A model generated the notes under the pieces. That model was given only the letters and a program-made list of their open reading frames with translations, did no database searches and had not been told where the DNA came from. The translations under genes and the position numbers were made by a program. A DNA stretch of 9,190 nt from Betaproteobacteria bacterium (lineage in GTDB: Bacteria > Pseudomonadota > Gammaproteobacteria > Burkholderiales > Eutrophovitaceae), in contig QXZO01000194.1 in NCBI GenBank assembly GCA_009886305.1, forward strand, positions 942 through 10,131, read 5' to 3'. Shown here piece after piece: positions 1 through 7,425 of this stretch (positions within the stretch are counted from its first letter, which is position 1; each line of letters starts with the position of its first letter).

Positions 1-62
1 TGACGATTTTTTTTTGTCATTACCGCCGTTTGATTTGAGGCTCAACCGAGGCATAACTTTGG

Positions 63-2765
63 TTAGGCCGCTTCGAGTAATTCTCTCAGCACGTACGGCA
101 GTATTCCTCCATGTTTGAAGTAATCTACTTCAATAGACGTATCGATTCTCGAGAGCAACGAAACTTTTCTTTGTTTGCCACTTTTTGCGGTGATCACTAA
201 TGTCATATCTTGTTGTGGCTTGAGTTTATCCATGCCCAAAATTTCGAACGTTTCCTCTCCTGTTATACCAAGTTTCTCAACGGTGTCACTTCCTTTGAAT
301 TGCAGTGGCAAGACTCCCATGCCAACCAAGTTTGATCGATGTATGCGCTCAAAGCTTTTTGCAATAACTGCGCGTACGCCTAAAAGTTGAGTTCCTTTGG
401 CCGCCCAATCCCTTGAAGATCCAGTGCCGTATTCTTCACCCCCGAAGACAACAGTGGGTGTTTTCGACTTCTGATAAGTCATCGCCGCATCATATATTGC
501 CATCTGTTTTCCAGAGGGCTGAAGTAGTGTATAGCCGCCTTCAACGCGGGCTCCTTGTTTATCCAACGGAAGCATCAAATTTTTAATGCGCACATTAGCG
601 AAAGTCCCTCGCATCATCACTTCATGATTACCGCGACGAGCTCCGTAGCTATTGAAATCTGATTTTTTTACCTTATTATTTAATAAATATTGGCCAGCTG
701 GAGAGCTCTCCTTGATTGCCCCTGCAGGCGAAATATGATCTGTTGTGACCGAGTCACCAAATATTCCAAGAGCTCTAGCACCGACAATGTCAGAAACAGC
801 AACCGGATTCATACCAAAACTGCTGAAAAAAGGCGGCTCTGCGATATAAGTGGATTTTGGCCAATTATAAACTTCACCATCTGCGGAGGGCACTTTTTTC
901 CATAATGGAGTAGCATTCGCTAGATCTTTATATAGTTTTTTGAAAGTTTTCGCATCGGTTGCATACTTTAATGCCTCTGTAATTTCTCGCTTGTTGGGCC
1001 ATATATCTCCCAGATATATGGCCTTGCCGGCTTTGTTGACTCCTAAGGGCTCATTCATTAAGTCTTTATTCATCGTTCCGGCGATTGCATACGCAACAAC
1101 GAGAGGTGGGCTTGCAAGGAAGTTCGCTCGAATATTTGGGTGGATTCTAGCTTCGAAATTTCGGTTGCCAGATAGTACCGCAGAGCAAACTAGGTCGTTA
1201 GTTAATATCGCGTCATCAATTGGCTCTGCAAGCGGTCCTGCATTTCCAATACATGTAGTACAACCATATCCAGCGAGATAGAATCCGAGTTTTTCCAAGT
1301 AAGGGAGGAGTCCCGCCTTAGTGAGGTATTCAGTCACAACTCTAGACCCTGGAGCGAGGGATGTTTTGATATGTCTCTTGACGGTAAGACCTTTTTCAAC
1401 GGCTTTTTTAGCGAGGATTCCTGCAGCAATCAACACGCCGGGGTTTGACGTATTCGTACATGACGTTATCGCGGCAATCAAAACGTCTCCTGAGCCGATA
1501 TTGATATTGCTTTTTGTTCGGTAACGGTTATCTAAATCATTCCTTTTCTTCTCAAACCCACCATCGGAAACTGGTGCCGAGAACAGTTCTTTAAATTTAG
1601 TGGATACGTTACCTAATCGAATACGATCTTGGGGACGTTTTGGCCCAGCCAATGAAGGCTCTACTTCCGAAAGATCGAGCTCGATTATTTTACTGTATTT
1701 GATGTCCCCTTTTTTGGGCATCCCAAACATATTTTGAGCTCTGAAATACTTTTCAAACGCGGTTACTTCGTCGTCAGTACGTCCGGTGTAACGCATGAAC
1801 TCTACCGTTTTCTTGTCAACAGGAAAAAACCCCATGGTGGCTCCGTATTCAGGCGCCATGTTCGCAATGGTCGCTCGGTCAGTGACCGGTAATCCAGCTG
1901 CTCCTTCACCAAAAAACTCTACAAACTTGCCTACAACTTTCGCCTCACGAAGCATCTCCGTGATAGTTAAAACCAAATCTGTTGCAGTAACGCCCTGACG
2001 AAGTTTGCCCGTAAGATTAACGCCTACAACATCTGGTGTTAAAAAATATACCGGTTGGCCCAACATGCCAGCTTCGGCTTCTATTCCACCGACCCCCCAG
2101 CCAACTACGCCAATACCATTGATCATCGTTGTATGAGAATCGGTGCCAACTAAAGAGTCAGGGTAATAAACTTTATTTTTCTTGTGAACACCTCTAGCTA
2201 GATACTCTAGATTGACCTGATGTACGATGCCGATTCCAGGGGGTACTACCTTGAATGTATCGAACGCTTGCATACCCCATTTCATGAATTTATAACGTTC
2301 CACGTTACGTTCGAACTCAAGTTTCATATTAGAGCCGAGCGCTGCTTTATTGCCGTAATTGTCGACTTGAACCGAGTGGTCGACGACTAGATCTACAGGA
2401 ACAAGTGGTTCAATTGATTTGGGATTTTTCTTCATGGACTTGGCAACCTTGCGCATTGCAGCTAAGTCGGCGAGGAGGGGTACACCTGTAAAGTCTTGAA
2501 GTACAATTCGTGAAACAACAAACGGTATTTCATTAGTGCGCTTTCCGTTTGGCTTCCATTGCGCAAGCTGCTTAATATGTTTCTCTGTTATTTTTTCTCC
2601 ATCGCAATTTCGTAACACTGACTCCAAAACAATCCGTATCGATATGGGAAGTTTAGAAACATCTCCTACTCCAGCTTTTTCCAAAGCTGGTAGCGAATAA
2701 AACGTACCTTTTTTGCCATTTTTTAATGAGAATTCTTTTCGCGAATTGAATAGGTTGTGTGCCAT
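63..2765 (-). CDS. acnA: Aconitate hydratase A (AcnA-type aconitase)
   Basis: This 900-residue protein is a cytoplasmic [4Fe-4S] enzyme that interconverts citrate and isocitrate. In this operon it probably also hydrates 2-methyl-cis-aconitate to 2-methylisocitrate. The three cluster-ligand cysteines are visible: C436 in SCTNTSNPG, and C502 and C505 in GCTTCIGNAGP. Other AcnA signatures are DSHTTMINGIGVVGWG near 209-224, GDSVTTDHISPAG near 670-682, SYGARRGNHEVM near 706-717, and the swivel-domain motif GSSRDWAAKG near 782-791 that carries the active-site serine. Length and domain order (catalytic domains 1-3, linker, C-terminal swivel) fit AcnA/IRP1, not AcnB. The N-terminus and length also differ from what I recall of AcnD, the 2-methylcitrate-specific paralogue. 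The ATG at 2765 has a modest GAGG ribosome site at 2776-2779. It is the last gene of the cluster, 87 bp after prpD, with a strong hairpin in between. The protein appears intact. The AcnA assignment is firm; its methylaconitate role is inferred from context. Confidence 0.96.
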   Translation of the reverse strand: MAHNLFNSRKEFSLKNGKKGTFYSLPALEKAGVGDVSKLPISIRIVLESVLRNCDGEKITEKHIKQLAQWKPNGKRTNEIPFVVSRIVLQDFTGVPLLADLAAMRKVAKSMKKNPKSIEPLVPVDLVVDHSVQVDNYGNKAALGSNMKLEFERNVERYKFMKWGMQAFDTFKVVPPGIGIVHQVNLEYLARGVHKKNKVYYPDSLVGTDSHTTMINGIGVVGWGVGGIEAEAGMLGQPVYFLTPDVVGVNLTGKLRQGVTATDLVLTITEMLREAKVVGKFVEFFGEGAAGLPVTDRATIANMAPEYGATMGFFPVDKKTVEFMRYTGRTDDEVTAFEKYFRAQNMFGMPKKGDIKYSKIIELDLSEVEPSLAGPKRPQDRIRLGNVSTKFKELFSAPVSDGGFEKKRNDLDNRYRTKSNINIGSGDVLIAAITSCTNTSNPGVLIAAGILAKKAVEKGLTVKRHIKTSLAPGSRVVTEYLTKAGLLPYLEKLGFYLAGYGCTTCIGNAGPLAEPIDDAILTNDLVCSAVLSGNRNFEARIHPNIRANFLASPPLVVAYAIAGTMNKDLMNEPLGVNKAGKAIYLGDIWPNKREITEALKYATDAKTFKKLYKDLANATPLWKKVPSADGEVYNWPKSTYIAEPPFFSSFGMNPVAVSDIVGARALGIFGDSVTTDHISPAGAIKESSPAGQYLLNNKVKKSDFNSYGARRGNHEVMMRGTFANVRIKNLMLPLDKQGARVEGGYTLLQPSGKQMAIYDAAMTYQKSKTPTVVFGGEEYGTGSSRDWAAKGTQLLGVRAVIAKSFERIHRSNLVGMGVLPLQFKGSDTVEKLGITGEETFEILGMDKLKPQQDMTLVITAKSGKQRKVSLLSRIDTSIEVDYFKHGGILPYVLRELLEAA

Positions 2766-2799
2766 TGGTTTAGAGCCTCAAAGTCTGGAAAAAATTAAT

Positions 2800-2836
2800 A
2801 GTCTATTTGGCACTGACCATAAGTGCCAAATAGACT
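2800..2836 (-). terminator. Perfect 15-bp hairpin between prpD and acnA (attenuator, terminator or mRNA-processing element)
   Basis: The arm AGTCTATTTGGCACT (2800-2814) is an exact reverse complement of 2822-2836, with a 7-nt loop (2815-2821). Read on the minus strand, the hairpin begins 16 nt after the prpD stop and is followed by ATTAATTTTTT, a T-rich stretch ending just before acnA's leader. The stem is only moderately GC-rich and the T-run is offset by about 5 nt, so it is an imperfect intrinsic terminator. Partial termination or 3'-end protection of the upstream mRNA would set acnA levels below those of prpBCD. On the plus strand no T-run follows, so the structure is oriented with the operon. 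The hairpin is seen directly; its function is inferred. Confidence 0.6.
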
Positions 2837-2852
2837 TTGTTGAACGAGCAAC

Positions 2853-4304
2853 TTATATAACGAACATGTCCACAAACTCATGAACAGGTGTATCCGCTAA
2901 TTTTTTGCTGTTTGAGCAAAGATCGAGTATAGCTTTTTGCTGCTTTACAGGAAATTTTCTAGCTAGATTCGTTTTGAATTTTTCAACCAATACGGGCATC
3001 CCTTCTTTTCTTCGAAGCTTGTGTCCAATAGGGTACTCACAAACAATTTCCTTTATTTTTTTTCCATCTTTAAATTCGACGGTTAATGCATTTGCGATAG
3101 AGCGTTTTTTTGGATCGTGATAGTCCTTAGTGAATCTCTTATCTTCGACGCATACAATTTTGTCACGAAGTTTGTCTATGCGTGGGTCAGAAGCGATGCT
3201 GTCCTCATAGTCAGATGCTGTAAGTCTGCCGTGCAGAATAGGGACGGCCACCATGTACTGAATACAGTGATCTCTATCTGCGGGGTTGTTTAGAGGACCT
3301 TTTTTGTCGATTATGCGAATGCAGGCTTCATGCGTTCTGATTGTGATTTTTTTAATATCGTCTGCGTTTCGCCCCTCTTTCTTGAGTAAGTCATGAATTT
3401 TCATTGCACTTTCAACTGCGGTTTGAGAGTGAAACTCTGCAGGAAACGAGATTTTAAACAATACGTTTTCCATGACATAACTTCCATATGAGCGCTGGAA
3501 TTTAAACTCCTTGCCTCCAAATAGCACGTCATAGAACCCCCAAGTTTTTGCGCTAAGCACCGAGGGGTAGCCCATCTCACCAGTTTTTGCGATTAGCGCC
3601 AGCCTGACAGCTCTACTAGTCGCATCTCCTGCCGCCCAACTTTTACGAGAACCTGTGTTGGGTGCGTGACGATAGGTTCTAAGAGATTGCCCATCGACCC
3701 AAGCAAGTGAAACTGCATTGATTATCTCATCTTGACTTAAACCCATCATGCTTGCTACTACTGCTGTAGATGCTACTTTTACTAGCACTACATGATCAAG
3801 GCCGACCTTGTTAAAGCTGTTTTCAATCGCGAGACAGCCTTGGATTTCATGTGCTTTTATCATTGCTGTTAGCACGTCTTGCATTTTTAGCGGCTTCTTG
3901 CCTGATGATACTGCGTTTCTTGAGAGCCAATCCGCCGTAGCGAGTATGCCCCCTAAATTGTCTGAGGGGTGCCCCCATTCTGCAGCGAGCCAAGTATCAT
4001 TAAAATCCAGCCAACGAATCATAGCGCCTATGTTGAAGGCGGCTTGAATTGGATCTAGCTGAAATTGGGTCCCTGGGACCTTCGCGCCGTTTGGAACGAT
4101 AGTGCCTGGTACGACTGGACCTAATAATTTGTTACATGCTGGATATTCGAGTGCTTCTAAGCCGCAGCCTAGGGTGTCCATTAAACAATATCGCGCAGTT
4201 TCATACGCTTGTTTACTTGTTATGGTTTTTTTAGATGCGTATTTTGCGATGTCGACTATCACTTTATCTGGTTTTGGTCGAACGTTTGAAATATGTGCAG
4301 ACAT
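2853..4304 (-). CDS. prpD: 2-methylcitrate dehydratase (MmgE/PrpD family)
   Basis: PrpD dehydrates 2-methylcitrate to 2-methyl-cis-aconitate in the cytoplasmic methylcitrate cycle and needs no Fe-S cluster. The protein is 483 residues, the usual PrpD length. It shows the family's all-helical N-terminal domain with the conserved segment RWLDFNDTWLAAEWGHPSDN (about 97-116), which carries the acidic and histidine residues of the active site. Next come a second conserved block (DGQSLRTYRHAPNTGSRKSW, about 210-230) and a C-terminal domain ending VHEFVDMFVI. The ATG at 4304 has an AGGAA ribosome site at 4315-4319 with 10-nt spacing. It lies 72 bp after prpC and upstream of acnA, and no clear promoter or hairpin was found in that 72-bp gap. 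Having prpD together with acnA implies the two-enzyme PrpD plus aconitase route from 2-methylcitrate to 2-methylisocitrate. The identification is firm. Confidence 0.96.
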   Translation of the reverse strand: MSAHISNVRPKPDKVIVDIAKYASKKTITSKQAYETARYCLMDTLGCGLEALEYPACNKLLGPVVPGTIVPNGAKVPGTQFQLDPIQAAFNIGAMIRWLDFNDTWLAAEWGHPSDNLGGILATADWLSRNAVSSGKKPLKMQDVLTAMIKAHEIQGCLAIENSFNKVGLDHVVLVKVASTAVVASMMGLSQDEIINAVSLAWVDGQSLRTYRHAPNTGSRKSWAAGDATSRAVRLALIAKTGEMGYPSVLSAKTWGFYDVLFGGKEFKFQRSYGSYVMENVLFKISFPAEFHSQTAVESAMKIHDLLKKEGRNADDIKKITIRTHEACIRIIDKKGPLNNPADRDHCIQYMVAVPILHGRLTASDYEDSIASDPRIDKLRDKIVCVEDKRFTKDYHDPKKRSIANALTVEFKDGKKIKEIVCEYPIGHKLRRKEGMPVLVEKFKTNLARKFPVKQQKAILDLCSNSKKLADTPVHEFVDMFVI

Positions 4305-4376
4305 GAATTAATGGTTCCTGTTTAAATTGTGTTGAAATAAAAATATTCTCGAACATGAAAGACTAAAGACATGGAT

Positions 4377-5531
4377 TTATTTTCGTTTTGCTATAGCAGT
4401 CCATTTCAAGTTTTCTTGCCCAGTGTAGTTCGCGCTTGGTCGAATGATTTTTCCATCAATTCTTTGCTCCATAACGTGCGCTGCCCATCCAGATGTCCTG
4501 GCGATTACAAATAGGGGTGTAAACATAGAAGTTGGAATGCCCATCTGGTTGTAGCTGACAGCCGAGAACCAGTCTAGGTTAGGAAACATTTTCTTTTGAT
4601 CCCACATGACAGTTTCGATACGTGCCGCGATGTTAAATAGGTTCATGTTTCCAGTTTCTTTGCATAGCTTACGCGAAACTTCTTTGATCACCTCGTTCCG
4701 AGGGTCGCTTATTGTGTAAACCGGATGTCCGAATCCAATCACAATTTCCTTGTTGGCTATTCTCTGTTTTATGTCCTCTTCGGCATCTTTTGGCCCGTGG
4801 TAACGCTGTTGGATTTCATAAGCCACTTCATTTGCGCCACCGTGTTTTGGACCCCTGAGTGCGCCGATTGCGCCAGTGATTGATGAATACAAGTCCGAAG
4901 ATGTGCCTGCTATAACGCGTCCCGTGAATGTTGACGCATTAAATTCATGTTCTGCGTAGAGAATCAAAGATGTGTGCATTGCTCTTACCCATGATTCGGA
5001 CGGCTCTTTCCCATGTAGTAAGTGTAAGAAATGACCGCCTATCGAGTCATCATCGGTCTCGGTTTCAATTCGACGGCCATTGTGACTCCAGTGATACCAG
5101 TATAAAAGCATCGAGCCGAAGGAAGCCATCAGCCGGTCAGCGATATCGCGCGCTCCTGATATGTTGTGATCTTCTTTTTCTGGCAATACTGTTCCGAGTG
5201 CAGAGCAACCAGTTCTTAGAACATCCATCGGATGCGCTGAGGCAGGTAGCCACTCAAGTACTGCTTTCACATTATTCGGTAATCCACGAAGTGCTTTTAA
5301 TTTTAATTTATAGTTCTTGAGTTCGGCAACTGTCGGTAGCTTCTCGTGGACCAATAGGTAGGCGATTTCTTCAAATTCCGCATTTCCCGCAAAATCCAAT
5401 ATGTCATAACCTCTGTAATGGAGGTCATTACCGGTTCGGCCCACAGTGCACAATGCGGTATTTCCGGCTGGAACGCCAGACAACGCTACTGATTTTTTTG
5501 GTTTTGGTTTGTGTTCCACTTTATTGCTCAT
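4377..5531 (-). CDS. prpC: 2-methylcitrate synthase
   Basis: This 384-residue member of the citrate synthase fold condenses propionyl-CoA with oxaloacetate to give 2-methylcitrate and CoA, the entry step of the cycle. The catalytic triad of the family is visible: H230 in GPKHGGANE, H269 in GFGHPVYTISDPRNE, and D320 in NLDWFSAVSYNQMGIP. The N-terminal motif GRTGNDLHYRGYDILDFA and the tail GKIIRPSANYTGQE fit PrpC, which is shorter than typical hexameric GltA of about 430 residues. Weak citrate synthase activity is common in PrpC enzymes and cannot be excluded. The ATG at 5531 overlaps the prpB stop as ATGA (5528-5531), implying translational coupling. It also has its own AAAGGA ribosome site at 5541-5546. 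The first 12 residues are lysine-rich, and no alternative start is better supported. Confidence 0.95.
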   Translation of the reverse strand: MSNKVEHKPKPKKSVALSGVPAGNTALCTVGRTGNDLHYRGYDILDFAGNAEFEEIAYLLVHEKLPTVAELKNYKLKLKALRGLPNNVKAVLEWLPASAHPMDVLRTGCSALGTVLPEKEDHNISGARDIADRLMASFGSMLLYWYHWSHNGRRIETETDDDSIGGHFLHLLHGKEPSESWVRAMHTSLILYAEHEFNASTFTGRVIAGTSSDLYSSITGAIGALRGPKHGGANEVAYEIQQRYHGPKDAEEDIKQRIANKEIVIGFGHPVYTISDPRNEVIKEVSRKLCKETGNMNLFNIAARIETVMWDQKKMFPNLDWFSAVSYNQMGIPTSMFTPLFVIARTSGWAAHVMEQRIDGKIIRPSANYTGQENLKWTAIAKRK

Positions 5532-6415
5532 GATTGTTTTTCCTTTGCAAAAAGATCATCTAATTTTTCTTCATATTTATGGTAGTCAAGGTGGTTGTAC
5601 AGTGCCGCTCTAGTTTGCATGGTGTCGAGTACTGATTTTTGAGTGCCTTCTTGGCGCACAGTCTCATAAACATTCAGTGCGGCTTGGTTCATGGCCCTGA
5701 ATGCGGACAACGGATAAAGTACAAGTCCTACATTGACGGAACGTAATTCGTCTACTGTAAAGAGGGGGGTGTGACCAAACTCGGTGATATTGGCGAGTAC
5801 AGGAACTTTCACTGCATCAGAAAACTTTTGGTACATGCCAAGTTCCGTCATTGCTTCAGGGAATATCATATCTGCCCCGGCCTCAACACATGCGCAGGCT
5901 CGATCAATTGCTGCATCCAAGCCTTCAACCGCAAGGGCGTCGGTGCGAGCCATAATGACAAAATCTGAGTCAGTGCGGGCATCTGCTGCTGCTTTAATTC
6001 GATCTGTGAATTCATCTTTGGAAACAATTTCTTTATTTGGTCTGTGCCCGCAACGTTTACTTTGAACTTGGTCTTCGATGTGCATTGCACCAGCACCAAA
6101 TTTAATTAAGGATTTTATGGTTCTAGCTATATTAAATGCTCCACCAAATCCAGTGTCAACGTCCACAAGTAGTGGTAGAGAACAAACGTCAGTAATCCGT
6201 CTAACATCGGTGAGCACATCATCTAGTGATGAAATTCCCAAGTCGGGAATACCTAGAGACCCCGCTGCAACGCCGCCGCCCGATAAGTAAATTGCCTTAT
6301 ATCCGGTTTGTTCAGCGAGTCTTGCGTGATACGCGTTAATCGCACCTATGATTTGCAGGGGCTGTTCTGTTTGAACGGCCTCTCTAAATTTTTTTCCTTG
6401 AGACGAGATCGTCAT
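5528..6415 (-). CDS. prpB: 2-methylisocitrate lyase
   Basis: PrpB splits 2-methylisocitrate into pyruvate and succinate, the last step of the methylcitrate cycle. The 295-residue length and the signature KRCGHRPNK (120-128), with catalytic C122, are diagnostic for PrpB in the isocitrate lyase/PEP mutase superfamily. True isocitrate lyase is much longer and has KKCGHM at this place. The Mg2+-binding aspartates are visible in VDVDTGFGG (D85, D87), along with the upstream YLSGGGVAAGSLG strand-loop and the downstream MHIEDQ acidic residues. The ATG at 6415 has an AAGGAA ribosome site at 6421-6426. The gene starts 18 bp after the CitE-like gene and its stop overlaps the start of prpC by 4 nt. The order prpB-prpC-prpD matches canonical prp operons. 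The identification is firm. Confidence 0.97.
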   Translation of the reverse strand: MTISSQGKKFREAVQTEQPLQIIGAINAYHARLAEQTGYKAIYLSGGGVAAGSLGIPDLGISSLDDVLTDVRRITDVCSLPLLVDVDTGFGGAFNIARTIKSLIKFGAGAMHIEDQVQSKRCGHRPNKEIVSKDEFTDRIKAAADARTDSDFVIMARTDALAVEGLDAAIDRACACVEAGADMIFPEAMTELGMYQKFSDAVKVPVLANITEFGHTPLFTVDELRSVNVGLVLYPLSAFRAMNQAALNVYETVRQEGTQKSVLDTMQTRAALYNHLDYHKYEEKLDDLFAKEKQS

Positions 6416-6433
6416 GATTATTCCTTAAAAAAT

Positions 6434-7414
6434 TTATTGAAAAAATGAGTTTTTAGCCTCCGTGCTGATGGGGGTTCCATTTACGTGGGCGCGCTGAAGT
6501 AAATTCCAAAAATATCGGTAGCTTGCTCTATCATGCATTTCATTTCTGTGTGAGATTGGTCCCCAATCTGCTGCTTGAGCTGCTAAGAGTATTTCGCCGG
6601 CAGTTTCAATTTCATCCTCGCTCGGTTGCATGCCGCTGATAATCGATTCGATTTGTGAGGGATGGATGCTATACATTCGCATGTAACCATAGCTGTCCCG
6701 TGCCGTTTTTGCATCATTAAAAGCTACGGATCGGTCTTGTATTTCAAGGCACGGATTATGTGTTGCAATAAGCCCATATCGAAGTGCTGCAGCGCCTACC
6801 TCAGTTTTAGCACGAGATATCAATTGATGAGCGAATTGGTTTGGTGATCGCATTGCTGATGCGGGAACAGCTCCTTGATGGTCACTAACAAAATCTAGTA
6901 ATCCAAATGTAAGTCCTTGTAGTCCTGCGATACTTGCAATTTGAAAAACTTCACTGAGTGCGCTTTGTGTTTCGATCAGAATGTGAATGGGGGGGGTAGG
7001 CACTCCGCTCTTCGCTGCTACATTATGTATATATTCCACGGTACGAACTGCATCATCGTATCCCAACGGCTTCGGAATGGTCAGGTAAGATATATTTTGT
7101 CCGGCTTCTGTTATCAATATATCAACATCATCGTGACAAGCTTGATGCCTCGGATCATGAATGCGAACCCCAAGTCGGTTTTTTGAACTGCTTAATTCCG
7201 CCATTAATTTTCCGACCATGAGAGCGTGTTCATGCTCTTGTCCGGTAGGCGCGCCATCCTCGCAGTCGCATGTCACGTCGAACTGCACCTTCAACGACAG
7301 CTGTAAAGCGACGGCCTTACGAATGAATTTTTCATTGCCAGCGAAATGTTCGCAAGCTGGAATTAACGGTAACGCTGATCCCGTCTGAAATAGAACATTA
7401 TTGGGATGGGTCAT
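6434..7414 (-). CDS. CitE-like CoA-ester lyase (HpcH/HpaI aldolase/citrate lyase superfamily)
   Basis: This TIM-barrel protein has 326 residues from the ATG at 7414. It belongs to the CitE/malyl-CoA lyase group, which makes or cleaves beta-hydroxyacyl-CoA esters using Mg2+. Visible family residues are R84 in GVRIHDP, E148 in HILIETQSAL and D174 in FGLLDF (metal ligands), plus HPSQ (251-254) near the C-terminus. The N-terminus reads MTHPNN...LPLIPACEHFAG in place of the CitE RSxLFVPA opening, a subtype I associate with betaproteobacterial mdh neighbours. The substrate is not readable from sequence. Malyl-CoA, beta-methylmalyl-CoA or citramalyl-CoA are candidates, and a thioesterase role is possible. 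An in-frame TTG at 7429 would add five residues and overlap the mdh stop (TTGA). I prefer the ATG because homologues as I recall them begin MTHP, but neither start has a clear ribosome site. An 8-C tract lies within codons near 140-143. Confidence 0.9.
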   Translation of the reverse strand: MTHPNNVLFQTGSALPLIPACEHFAGNEKFIRKAVALQLSLKVQFDVTCDCEDGAPTGQEHEHALMVGKLMAELSSSKNRLGVRIHDPRHQACHDDVDILITEAGQNISYLTIPKPLGYDDAVRTVEYIHNVAAKSGVPTPPIHILIETQSALSEVFQIASIAGLQGLTFGLLDFVSDHQGAVPASAMRSPNQFAHQLISRAKTEVGAAALRYGLIATHNPCLEIQDRSVAFNDAKTARDSYGYMRMYSIHPSQIESIISGMQPSEDEIETAGEILLAAQAADWGPISHRNEMHDRASYRYFWNLLQRAHVNGTPISTEAKNSFFQ

Positions 7415-7425
7415 TATCGATCGAT

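Noticed and set aside
1..62. Intrinsic terminator after acnA
   Set aside because: There is a TGAGGCTCA mini-palindrome and a 9-T run on the plus strand, but read in the operon's direction the run is A, not T, and no adequate stem precedes it.
940..1281. 113-codon open frame on the plus strand inside acnA
   Set aside because: It lies wholly antisense to a strongly conserved aconitase, shows no recognisable domain, and is best explained as a shadow frame.
63..2765. Calling the aconitase AcnD or AcnB because it sits in a prp cluster
   Set aside because: Domain order, 900-residue length and the positions of the three cluster cysteines fit AcnA. The N-terminus differs from AcnD as I recall it, and no prpF is adjacent.
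4970..5320. 116-codon plus-strand open frame inside prpC
   Set aside because: It is antisense to the PrpC coding region with no family resemblance and a low-complexity Leu/Ser/Arg composition typical of shadow frames.
5866..6099. 77-codon minus-strand frame within prpB in another phase
   Set aside because: The prpB frame here contains the diagnostic residues; this frame has no independent support and does not indicate a frameshift.
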